Source of the DNA: JBBQXY01 sp038209195
Lineage (GTDB): Bacteria > Chloroflexota > Ktedonobacteria > Ktedonobacterales > Ktedonobacteraceae
Length of the DNA stretch: 62,255 nucleotides
NCBI GenBank assembly: GCA_038209195.1
Contig: JBBQXY010000011.1
Coordinates: 1 to 62,255, forward strand
Direction of reading: 5' to 3'
Below the pieces are notes generated by a model. The model searched no databases and was not told the origin of the DNA. It was given only the letters and a program-made list of their open reading frames with translations. Of this stretch, positions 1 through 8,700 are shown one piece after another; position 1 is the stretch's first letter; every line of letters starts with the position of its first letter. A program made the position numbers and the translations under genes.

Positions 1-64
1 TGGTAAATTGGCTCAATCCTCGGACAAATCAAACCGAATGATCGACATTTTGGCTCAATGATGG
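1..64. repeat. Left-end transposase-binding repeats (putative)
   Basis: Two copies of a TTGGCTCAAT core lie at 8-17 and 50-59, the first inside the inverted match to 4025-4055. TnsB-family transposases bind several short repeats at each transposon end, so these are candidate binding sites. The region would also hold the promoter of the transposase gene. No perfect promoter was recognised. Confidence 0.5.
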
Positions 65-153
65 AACCAGCCCACGAATATCTCCTTGCTGTGCTTGTAG
101 CGCGAGTACACTGTTCTGTAGAGATGGAAATTCATGGATGCAAGGAGCTTCCC

Positions 154-2712
154 ATGTCTGAGAACGGAATTCGTGGCGTTGATCTCTTCAAAATTGCTAG
201 TGAGAGCATTTCTGGTTGGATTCCCAGTTGGAAATTGGGAGGTCAAAAACCCACACGGCAACCTTTTTGTAGTCTAATGGAAGAGCGCTTGTTGATGTAC
301 CTCGAGTACCACCCTCAGGTGGTCTGGTATGGACGAGGTGATATCAGTCCGACCTTTGCTTCAACGTACAACATCCCCACGGTACTTCCGACACCTTATG
401 CGATCAACTACCTGTTTGACGGAAATGCTCATGTGTACCTACCTGATGCCATCGGCCAGCTTCAGGACGGTTCACTGTTCATTGCGGAGGCCGGGATGGA
501 GCAGGAAAAGCGCAGGGATCGCAATCAAGCGAAAGCCGAAGCGGCGCGCAAAGTCGCCAGTGCCCAGGGCGGAGTCTACTGGATTGCGACAGAAACCACG
601 CTCCTCCAAAAGCGCCATGCCAATCTGGTCTTTTTACATGCCCGGCGGCAGCCCTTTCCGTCTTTTCCTGAACTGGCAGAGGCGTTACAGGTGGTGTGGC
701 CCTGGAGCGAGGCAGCCACGATCCAGGAAGTCGTCGAGCACCTGGGAGAACGTTGGTCGCCAGCCGAAAAAGAAGCTGCGGTCTGGAAAAGGTGCGCTGA
801 TGCGGCGGCCTGTGGGCATCTGCTCGTTGATCTGGCAAATGCTCAACTGACTCGCTTCACTCCGCTGATCTGTCTTCCTCCCGACTCCTCCCCGATTCTT
901 CCTGATTCTCTGCCCTCCCACCTGGAAAGCCTTGATCATTCCGAGACTTTTCACTCTCCCGTCGCTGATTTTCCAGAAGAAAACGACAGAAAGCCACTCG
1001 ATCAGCTCTCCACCTTTGATGATTCGCACCTCGATGAGAAGCAAAGGGAAGTCTTTCTTCGCAATCTGCACGCGGTGGAAGCCGTTCTGAACGGAGCAAC
1101 TCAGCAGGAAGCCGCAGAGGCTGCAGGGATGGGGCGCTCGACCTTGAGTAGACTGGTCCAACGCACGGTCACGTTTGGACAGATTGCTTGTGTTCCTCAT
1201 GCGACCTACCATCGAGAGAGGCAGCTCCATCCAGCCTTTCAGCAAGCGATTCGCCTCCTCTACAGCCGTCCCACGAAACTCTCGATTCAGGCTGTCACTG
1301 AGCATGTGGAACTCAAGCAGATCGCCACTCGTTTACGAGCTGAGACTGGCGCGGCTCTTCCGCTTCCTTCTTACGGGCAGGTCTGGGATTACGTTCTCAC
1401 TCTCAAGCAAGAGCCAGCCGTGCAAAAGGAGCGCGGCCAGGAAAAAGGCTCCCCACGTTCCCGGCAGTCACCTCTTTCCTTTGCCCTTTCCATTCCTGCC
1501 CCAGCCCAACTGGCCCAGGTCGATGAGCATACCATGGAACTCTATGTGGTCACGAAAGACGGCATCCCTGTTGCCAGCCGTATCCACGCCGCCGTCCTGG
1601 TGTGTGTGAAGACCGCTGCCATCATGAGTGCCGTCATCGCCCTGGGTCCACTCGCTGAGGAGGACTACATGCGTTTGGTGAAAGGCATGTTAGAGCCGAA
1701 AGATCGGCTGGTTCTTAAGGCCGGGTGTCAACACGACTGGCCGATCTCAGGCAAGCCCGCGACTATTTTCCACGACCGGGGAAAGATCTTCACTTCTGAG
1801 CGGGCGCGCCAGGTACTGGTAGACCGTCTGGGTATCATCACAGAGCAAGCGCCTCCGTATTGCCCAAGCGCGAAGGGAACGGTGGAAAGTCTCTTTCGCT
1901 GGATGACCCAGTGTTTTGAGCGGCGTTTACCAAACACCAGTTTCGGTATCCACGATGCACAAAAAGCAGCAGAGGCCGGAGGAATGACGCTAGAAGAGCT
2001 CGAATGCTACTTCATCCGCTCGATTGTCGATGATTACCAACAAAACTGGGATGGGTTGCGTCGGCAAAAGCGGAATATTCTGTGGGAAGAAGCTGTGCGC
2101 CAGACGGGAGTTCCCCAGTATCTGGGTGCCCCGGATGACCTCAAACTCCTGCTCATGAAGGCGCAAAATCGCAAGCTCAGCAGCCGTGCCTATCGGGTTC
2201 ATGATCGCTCACGCCTTTCCTTTCAAGGGAACTGGTATGTGAGCCCAGGCCTGCTCAATCGACTGGCTGGCCGGGAATTCGAGATCTATTACGATCGCCG
2301 CGATGTGAGCGTGATCTATCTCTTTGTAGACGGCAGTTATGTGGGAGAAGCCTACTGCCCCGCCTTTATGGGGCAACGAGTCAGCGAGTGGGAGGCCAAA
2401 GCCATGCGCCAGTCCGATACGAAAGCCGCAAAAGCCGCAGGAGCGGAAGTGGCGAACGTCCGCGCACAGATCCAGGAAGACATCGAAACCACCAAAAAGC
2501 AGCGGGGCAAAGCTCTCCGAAAGCTCGAAAAAGCTCGCCAGTTCGATCGACAACGCGAGGAGATCCATCCTTCGTATGTGGGTCAAGTGCTGGAGAGCCT
2601 GGCTCCAACTGCCCGAGAAAGCCTCCAACTCGCCGAAGCCATCCCTGACCTGGAGCAGGTGTTTTCCTGGGAACCCCTGGCTATTCGGTATCGGGACAAG
2701 GAGGGAGACTAA
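154..2712 (+). CDS. TnsA-TnsB fusion transposase
   Basis: An 852-aa DDE transposase with an N-terminal TnsA-like nuclease domain. The start at 154 is preferred over an in-frame ATG at 58 because AAGGAG (142-147) lies 6 nt upstream. Residues about 40-130 look like the TnsA N-terminal fold: E43/E44, D98 in YLPDA, and E112-A-G114 where Tn7 TnsA has Q-x-K. The usual catalytic lysine is therefore a glycine. An HTH-like segment lies near 315-340. The Mu/TnsB-type catalytic core has D457 (QVDEH), D541 (FHDRGK) and E578 (KGTVES). The C-terminal third holds a Mu-C-like beta domain and a basic helical tail that would contact TnsC. In Tn7, TnsB cuts and joins the 3' ends and TnsA cuts the 5' ends. Here one polypeptide could do both, but the altered site makes 5' cutting uncertain. 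The stop overlaps the tnsC start (TAATG). Confidence 0.88.
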   Translation: MSENGIRGVDLFKIASESISGWIPSWKLGGQKPTRQPFCSLMEERLLMYLEYHPQVVWYGRGDISPTFASTYNIPTVLPTPYAINYLFDGNAHVYLPDAIGQLQDGSLFIAEAGMEQEKRRDRNQAKAEAARKVASAQGGVYWIATETTLLQKRHANLVFLHARRQPFPSFPELAEALQVVWPWSEAATIQEVVEHLGERWSPAEKEAAVWKRCADAAACGHLLVDLANAQLTRFTPLICLPPDSSPILPDSLPSHLESLDHSETFHSPVADFPEENDRKPLDQLSTFDDSHLDEKQREVFLRNLHAVEAVLNGATQQEAAEAAGMGRSTLSRLVQRTVTFGQIACVPHATYHRERQLHPAFQQAIRLLYSRPTKLSIQAVTEHVELKQIATRLRAETGAALPLPSYGQVWDYVLTLKQEPAVQKERGQEKGSPRSRQSPLSFALSIPAPAQLAQVDEHTMELYVVTKDGIPVASRIHAAVLVCVKTAAIMSAVIALGPLAEEDYMRLVKGMLEPKDRLVLKAGCQHDWPISGKPATIFHDRGKIFTSERARQVLVDRLGIITEQAPPYCPSAKGTVESLFRWMTQCFERRLPNTSFGIHDAQKAAEAGGMTLEELECYFIRSIVDDYQQNWDGLRRQKRNILWEEAVRQTGVPQYLGAPDDLKLLLMKAQNRKLSSRAYRVHDRSRLSFQGNWYVSPGLLNRLAGREFEIYYDRRDVSVIYLFVDGSYVGEAYCPAFMGQRVSEWEAKAMRQSDTKAAKAAGAEVANVRAQIQEDIETTKKQRGKALRKLEKARQFDRQREEIHPSYVGQVLESLAPTARESLQLAEAIPDLEQVFSWEPLAIRYRDKEGD

Positions 2713-3737
2713 TGGCGGTTCGCACACTTCCTCTCTTTGATGGCTTCATTGAGACCCCCTTTGAACTCCGGTTTCAGGGTCTGTTACGTCAGGCGTGGCT
2801 CCAAAGAAGCTGGCATGTCATTGTGGCCGAGCCGGGCTCGGGCAAAACGAGGGGCATTGGCGATCTCAGAGATGAGGCAGCGCGCCAGGCTGGAATGGTT
2901 GGAGGACGGCGGTACCCAGTGCTAGCGGTGACGGCTCCTAAGAATGATCCTCGGGAAGCGGCGCTCGGAAACCTGCTCCTGGGGGCCTTGGGAGTAGGGG
3001 CGCGGGGACGCTGGAGCGAGCGCAAATATTTGCTTTACGATCTGTTGGACCAATATGGCGTCGAGTGCCTGATCTGTGATGATGCTCATGATCTCTCCAT
3101 GCCGCATCTGATTTTCCTGAAAGAATTGACCGATCACCTTTTTCTGGCATATCCTTCGCATCCCCTCGGACTTTGCTTAGTGACCGCCGGGCGAGGGGCA
3201 TCCATTCCCCTGAAAGATGTCTTCGATCAGCCAGAAACCATGTGGATGCAATTCCGGCGACGCCTGGATTGCCTCCAGCCGTATTGCCGCGTCGTCAGCC
3301 ATACCGAGGGGGAAGTGCGTGATATTCTGCTTGCCCTGGAGCACGTTTATCGCCCCTCTTTTCCTGCCTTGAATTTGCAGCAGTGGGCTGGAAGTATCTT
3401 CGCGTGGCTGACCCATCCTTTGCTTGATCCCCAAAAAAGTGGGCGCGTACTCATGGACCCCTTAATGAAGCTGGTGACGATAGCACTCAAATGGTCGTAT
3501 GCGCAACACGAGGCCGATGTAACTTCCAAACACCTCAAAGCCGCAGCGGAACTACTCACCTTTCGTCGGGACAAAATCCAGATCATTGACGCCGAAAACA
3601 ACCGCTTCAAAGAGGAAGAACAGAAGAAACAGGAGCCAGAAGAAGAACAAGAAAAGCCCAAGCCAAAAGGCAGGAAAGCCAAAGATCCCCAAAAACAGCC
3701 CTCTTCCAACGAACCAGAGAACCCCTCTCCGAAATGA
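2712..3737 (+). CDS. TnsC/TniB-type AAA+ transposition ATPase
   Basis: A 341-aa AAA+ ATPase. Walker A is EPGSGKT at residues 40-46 and Walker B is LICDDAH with D123. A helical lid domain follows, and the last 40 residues are a Glu/Lys/Pro-rich charged tail. TnsC proteins bind target DNA with ATP and activate the TnsB transposase. The adjacent TnsAB fusion overlaps it by one base (TAATG), which indicates translational coupling. Tn7-like elements normally also encode a TniQ/TnsD target selector, and none follows here, so target choice may rest on TnsC alone or on a protein encoded elsewhere. The assignment rests on the ATPase motifs and the partner gene. Confidence 0.85.
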   Translation: MAVRTLPLFDGFIETPFELRFQGLLRQAWLQRSWHVIVAEPGSGKTRGIGDLRDEAARQAGMVGGRRYPVLAVTAPKNDPREAALGNLLLGALGVGARGRWSERKYLLYDLLDQYGVECLICDDAHDLSMPHLIFLKELTDHLFLAYPSHPLGLCLVTAGRGASIPLKDVFDQPETMWMQFRRRLDCLQPYCRVVSHTEGEVRDILLALEHVYRPSFPALNLQQWAGSIFAWLTHPLLDPQKSGRVLMDPLMKLVTIALKWSYAQHEADVTSKHLKAAAELLTFRRDKIQIIDAENNRFKEEEQKKQEPEEEQEKPKPKGRKAKDPQKQPSSNEPENPSPK

Positions 3738-3780
3738 GGTCGAACCTTCACCCAAACATTTTTTGGCTGAAAGTTCGACC
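3738..3780 (+). terminator. Hairpin after tnsC, possible terminator
   Basis: Arms 3738-3756 and 3762-3780 pair at 17 of 19 positions around a 5-nt loop and start one base after the tnsC stop. No U-tract follows, so termination is uncertain. The right arm contains TTTGGCTGAAAGTTCG, which resembles the transposon-end repeats, so the hairpin may instead be part of the right end. Confidence 0.45.
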
Positions 3781-4055
3781 AATGCGGATTACCCGAAAGT
3801 TTGGCCGTTTCCTACCAAAAGTTTGGCCGCACAAGAAAAAACTGGCGAATCCGCTCTGCAAGGCAATTCACACGGCTTGGTAGAGGCGAAGCTGATACCT
3901 ACGAAATTCCAGCATCTTTGTTACTCGTATGGCTCTACAGGCCAATTTACCTATGTGGCCAAACTTTCGGTAGGTTGCGGCCAGACTTTCGGGTAATCCG
4001 CAACCAAGGGGGTCTCAGCCCAGGATTTGCGTCCGAAGTTTCAGCCAATCTACCA
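3763..4055. repeat. Long right-end repeat array with nested inverted repeats
   Basis: A roughly 290-bp non-coding segment. Arms 3784-3832 and 3952-4001 form an imperfect inverted repeat of about 49 bp. The outer 24 bp (3784-3807 against 3978-4001) match at 23 of 24. Each arm has two direct copies of a CCGAAAGTTTGGCCG-like motif about 21 bp apart. Outer motifs at 3764-3779 and 4032-4047 and an inner GGTAAATTGGCC copy (reverse strand, about 3942-3953) extend the pattern. Multiple transposase sites in one end are typical of Tn7-like right ends. The two opposed blocks could also be two element ends brought together. Confidence 0.6.
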
Positions 4056-4380
4056 GCATCATCTGTAAATAGCACATCTGCATTTCTTTTGATGAAGTGA
4101 CGAGCTTTGAAGCGACGAGTCGCTTCAAAGCCTGAGACGACGAGTGGACCTCCAACGACTTAACGATGTTTACTGGGCTCTATCAGTCGTGTTATTGGGC
4201 TAAGCGTTGTAAATTTCGTCGGTGGGCCTAATAGGCATACAAGGGGAGCACGCTATCCTGGTTCATCCTCTTTTAATGGTGTAAAATGGGCGTAGTTAGT
4301 TTCATTCCTTGTCTTACATCATGGTAAGGCAATCTCTAGCACACATATTTGTGAGCCAAGTCAGATAGAAGGAGAAAATA
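4056..4380. other. leuB upstream region with strong hairpin
   Basis: No gene seen. Bases 4104-4115 and 4120-4131 form a perfect 12-bp stem (GCTTTGAAGCGA) with a 4-nt CGAG loop and no U-tract. No T-box motif or leucine-rich leader peptide was recognised. A good ribosome-binding site (AGAAGGAG, about 4368-4375) precedes the GTG start of leuB. No clear promoter was found. Confidence 0.5.
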
Positions 4381-5478
4381 GTGGGTACATATGCAATAGC
4401 GGTTTTAGCAGGTGATGGCATTGGGCCAGAGGTTACACGACAAGGGTTACGTGTTCTTTCGGCGGTTGCCAGTCGCTATGGTCATACATTCAAGACCACC
4501 GAGGCCTTGGTGGGCGTAGCAGCTATCGAGGCTGAAGGGAATGCCATCTCCGATGCGACGATGGCATTGTGCCAGCGCAGCGATGCGATTTTATTTGGTG
4601 CCGTAGGTGGTGCCGCACGCTACGAGGGCCCAAATTCCACTGTTCAGCCGGAACAAGCACTCTTCCGTTTGCGCAAGGAGCTGGCACTCTATGCCAATTT
4701 ACGCCCCATTCGCCCATTAGATGCCCTGCTTAATGCCTCTACGATTAAAGCAGAAATTCTACAGGGGACAGATTTGCTGGTCGTGCGCGAACTGACGGGA
4801 GGGATATACTACGGCAAACCCAGCGAAATTCGTGAAACGCCACAAGGGGTCGAGGCTATCGACACGCTCATCTATACCGAGGCCGAGATCGAGCGCATTT
4901 TACGCACCGCCTTCGAGCTAGCCAAAGATCGCCGTCAGAAGGTGACGTCCGTTGATAAAGCAAACGTGCTCAGTTCTTCCCGTTTGTGGAGGCGCACAGC
5001 CGAGCGCGTAGCGACGGACTACCCCGACATCGCCTTCGATCAACTGCTGGTGGATGCCTGCGCCATGCATCTCATTCGACGCCCCAGTAGCTTTGATGTG
5101 ATCGTTACCGAAAACATGTTTGGGGATATCTTAACCGACGAGGCTTCTATGTTGGCGGGCTCGATGGGCATGCTTCCCTCAGCCAGTCTCGGTACGCGCC
5201 GCACGGAATATGGCGTCTTTGGGCTCTATGAACCTATTCACGGCTCCGCGCCCGATATCGCAGGTCAGCACAAAGCCAACCCTATCGCATCCATTATGTC
5301 AATCGCCCTGCTGTTGCGCTTTTCACTCGGCTTGAAGCAAGAAGCGGATGCCGTTGAAGCGGCAGTAATTCGTATTGTCGAGGCTGGGTACCGTACTGAA
5401 GATTTACGTGAAGCTGGTAAAGAGGTAGTTGGTACAGAGGAGATGGGTCGGCTGGTAGCAGAAGCTCTAGCTGCATAG
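4381..5478 (+). CDS. leuB: 3-isopropylmalate dehydrogenase
   Basis: A 365-aa isocitrate/isopropylmalate dehydrogenase family enzyme of normal length. It oxidises and decarboxylates 3-isopropylmalate with NAD+ in leucine biosynthesis in the cytosol. Motifs include GDGIGPEV at the N terminus, a substrate loop with LRKELALYANLRPIRP, RELTGGIYYG, the SVDKANVL lysine region, the metal-binding TENMFGDILTDE and the cofactor loop YEPIHGSAPDIAG. The start is GTG with AGAAGGAG about 6 nt before it. No other leu gene is next to it, so it is a single-gene unit here. Its stop is one base from the stop of the convergent small gene at 5480. Tartrate dehydrogenase relatives are less likely given the LeuB loop. 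Confidence 0.95.
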   Translation: MGTYAIAVLAGDGIGPEVTRQGLRVLSAVASRYGHTFKTTEALVGVAAIEAEGNAISDATMALCQRSDAILFGAVGGAARYEGPNSTVQPEQALFRLRKELALYANLRPIRPLDALLNASTIKAEILQGTDLLVVRELTGGIYYGKPSEIRETPQGVEAIDTLIYTEAEIERILRTAFELAKDRRQKVTSVDKANVLSSSRLWRRTAERVATDYPDIAFDQLLVDACAMHLIRRPSSFDVIVTENMFGDILTDEASMLAGSMGMLPSASLGTRRTEYGVFGLYEPIHGSAPDIAGQHKANPIASIMSIALLLRFSLGLKQEADAVEAAVIRIVEAGYRTEDLREAGKEVVGTEEMGRLVAEALAA

Positions 5479-5479
5479 C

Positions 5480-5689
5480 TTAACCCATCATTGGTCGAGG
5501 ACAAGAGCCCAATACACGAAGCTTTTCCTGAGCATTGGCAAGCTGCTGTTGAATATCGACAGCAGCTTGCGTAGTTTGCGCCGTATTGCGCTCTTGAGCA
5601 AAAGTAAGCTTAGCCTCAAGGGTAACAATCTCGCCCAAGATCAGGTCGCGTTGTAAATACCAACGTGTAACTGCGCGTTCAACTCCCAA
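5480..5689 (-). CDS. Small coiled-coil protein at end of chemosensory operon
   Basis: A 69-aa protein with a TTG start and an AGGAGG Shine-Dalgarno (5698-5703) 8 nt upstream. Residues 15-60 form one long predicted helix with heptad-like leucines. It begins 31 bp after the cheA stop on the same strand, so it is probably the last gene of the chemosensory operon. No family was recognised. An adaptor or accessory role with the CheA complex is only an inference. Confidence 0.6.
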   Translation of the reverse strand: MGVERAVTRWYLQRDLILGEIVTLEAKLTFAQERNTAQTTQAAVDIQQQLANAQEKLRVLGSCPRPMMG

Positions 5690-5719
5690 GCGCTGAACCT
5701 CCTACCTTGATATATGCTG

Positions 5720-8700
5720 TTACTTCGCGGCGGCTCCAAAGATGAGGGTATTCAAGGTGTTGATAAGTTCCTCATCCTGGTAGGGTTTGACTACATAGGA
5801 GCTGGCACCCAACTGGATAGCACGTTGCTGGTGCTTAGCCGCTGCGCGCGAGGTTAAGACCACCATGGGCAAGGTGCGATACTGCTCCTGGGCGCGTACC
5901 GTCGCGATCAATTCGTAGCCGTCCATACGCGGCATCTCGATGTCGAGTAGCACAGCGGCTGGTGTTTGTCGGGAAATGAGGTCCAGTGCTTCTACACCAT
6001 CGCGGGCCATCTGCACTTCCCAGCCATGCTGTTTAAGCATATTGCCAACCACACGCCGCACACTTGGGCTATCATCCACCACCAGGATATGTTTTCCTCG
6101 CTCCGGCTCTGCTTGAGGCGCAGCAACCGGTGGTTTCGCTGGCGCAGAAACTTTTTGGCTGGCAACTACAGACTCTCCACTAGGCGTTTGCACAAACGCG
6201 GAGGCTGATGCCGCCGCATCGCGCCGGACAGGTGTCCCATATGCCGTACCCACCAACTTCGAGCGCGCATTGAGGAGTTGAGTTAGATCAAGCACGAGCA
6301 CGACACGTCCATTACCCATTACCGTACCACCAGAAATGCCCGGTACATCGCGCAGGTGTGGGCCAAGATTTTTCATCACAACGTCTAGCTTGCCTCTGAT
6401 TTCATCAACAACGAGTGCTACCTGGTTCCCAGCAGCATTAATGAGTAGTACGGGTGCTTTGTCATCAATAAAGCCAACAGGTAACGAAAGCAATTGTGAA
6501 AGCATATTCAAAGGGTATAAATCATTCCGCACGACGATAGCTGGACGCCCAGCTAGTGTAGCACGTTTGTAGTTATCCAGGCGACCGATTGCCTCGACCA
6601 TGACCGTCGGTATGGCAAATAAGGAGTCGCCAACTTTCACTATCATGGCACTTTGAATAGCCAGGCTTGTGGGGAAGCGCATGGTAAATGCTGTGCCTTG
6701 ACCAGGCATCGATTCGACTTCAAGCGTCCCTCTGAGGCGTGAAACGCTATCGCGTACCACATCAAGACCAACGCCTCGACCGCTCTCCTCGCTTAAAACT
6801 TCGCTAGTCGAAAAACCAGGGCGAAAGATAAAATCAATGATATCGCTGTCATTTAGTGCCTGGTCAGGACGAATTATGCCTCGAGCAACTGCCGCCTTAC
6901 GCACAAGCTCTGGATCAATACCTACGCCATCATCACGTACCGTGATAACCACCAGATTGCCCTCATAAGCGGCTGACAGCTTGATCTGACCGGCGGCAGG
7001 TTTACCCTTTTGTATGCGCACTTCCGGTGTCTCAATGGCATGGTTTACCGCGTTACGCATCAGGTGGAGCAATGGACCTGCGATCTCCTCGTTTACGGTG
7101 CGATCAACTTCTGTTTCATCGCCTTCCAGCAAGAAAGAAATTTCTTTGTGCTGCTTCAGTGCTACAGCACGAGCGGCACGATAGAGGCGTGGCGTCATCG
7201 TGGAAAGTGGCACTAGGCGTGCTTTCATCAAGCGATCCTGGAAGGTGGTGTTCAAGCGATTTTCACGGGCGAAGACGCCTTCAGATTCCCGTATAACGAC
7301 CTCCATCTCGGTACTCAGGGTCGTCATGTCAGAAATACCTTCGCTCAAACCACGGGCAAGTTGATGGAACTCGGTGTAGCGGTCAAGCTCCAGTTCATCG
7401 AAGTCGTCAAGGTGCGACTGTTGCGAGTGACGCTGGCTACCATTGCTGGATGAAGTGTTGGCTATCACTTGGGTGCCTTCACCTGGCATAACCTGAACAG
7501 AATGACCGCTCGGCAACGTGGCAGCTTCAAACCGGCTTTCCAACTTCTGGCCCACATCGCGCAGACGGGTACTACTTACGCCCGCGTCAGCAACCAACTG
7601 CGTGAGACGGCTAATGCGTTCCTCCAGAATACTGCGGTTCACAAGCATTTCACCGAACAGATTGACCAGTTCGTCCAGCTTCGCCAGCCGTACACGCACA
7701 CTCAAATCACTTCGAGCCGCACGTTGCGCATTCGTCTCTGCTGGTTGATTACTCCCAATTACTGCGCTCATAGACTGGCTAAGCAGTAACTCTTCGTCAC
7801 TTGCTTCGTCGGTGTCTTCTTCATCGCCAAAACCCATCGTCGTGCTTTGTTCACCAAGCAATTCCGCGTACCGTGTACGCAACTGTGCTACTTTGGCCTC
7901 TTCATCCCGTGGGTCATTCTCTTTGCCCATGATGAGGATATCGAGCGTTTCCGCCGTGTCCAGCACTAGACTAACGACCGCTGGTGTAATGGCGGTTGTC
8001 CCTTCCATGGCACTTTCAAGGAGGTCCTCAAAGATATGGCATAGGTCCGCGATGGCGCGGAAGCCCATCATACCGGCGGCACCTTTCAGGGTATGGGTAG
8101 CGCGACGGATGCCCTGAATCATCTCCCGGTCTTCGGACGATTTCTCTAGTGCAGCGACGTGCATAATAATCGTTTGCAGATGTTCCTCTGCCTCTAAACG
8201 GAAAATCTCAGACGCTTCCTCGCTGAATTCTGCAAAGGGTGTTGCCGATGGTGACGAATGCTGATATGCTGGTGGTGGCGTACTGGTAACCTGTGCCTGA
8301 GGCAGAGCAGGTTGCTGGCTTGGCATGGTCACAGATGCAATAGGCGGCATTTCCCGCGACTCGTTTTCATTCGTTGTATCGATTGGGGACAATCCTGCCG
8401 CTTGCCGTGCCTTGTCCGCAAAGTTCGAGGTTCGAGACGCACCTGGGACAGGGGGCATCAAAGACTGCTGCATCGATGGTTTAAAGGCATCTGCTCCTTC
8501 AACCGTGATCTGATCAAGGAATTCCTGGCGCACTTGAATCTCGATCTCACTACGCAGTCTATCTGCCAACTCCTGCATCGATTCCTCGGCTTCGTGTCCG
8601 GAGACGCTCTCCTGGAGCTGTCGCCGCGCCTCAAATTCCTGGCGTATCTCTTTTCGCAGTTGCTGTTCTAATTCCGTGCGGGCAGCCAGCGTTAAGGGAC

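Larger units (their letters stand above)
1..4055. mobile_element. Two-gene Tn7-like transposon (TnsAB + TnsC)
   Basis: The interval holds a TnsA-TnsB fusion gene and a TnsC-type ATPase gene. Bases 1-13 (TGGTA-A-ATTGGCT) match the reverse complement of 4043-4055 (TGGTA-G-ATTGGCT) at 12 of 13 positions, and the similarity continues inward through TCGGAC and AAATC to about base 30. The element would start with TG and end with CA, as Mu/Tn7-type elements do. The first base of the window may be the exact left end, but the flanking duplication cannot be seen, so the boundary is an inference. No TniQ/TnsD, resolvase, cargo gene, Cas gene or CRISPR lies inside it. A partner gene could lie outside the window. 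Confidence 0.6.

Noticed and set aside
685..1305. Long antisense frame inside the transposase gene (206 codons)
   Set aside because: No ribosome-binding site and no domain; the plus-strand frame has clear DDE transposase motifs.
1..4055. CRISPR-associated transposon
   Set aside because: No tniQ, Cascade or Cas12k gene and no CRISPR repeats lie between the proposed ends. A TnsAB fusion alone is not enough.
4104..4380. T-box or leucine attenuator before leuB
   Set aside because: No T-box consensus, no leader peptide with leucine codons, and no terminator with a U-tract.
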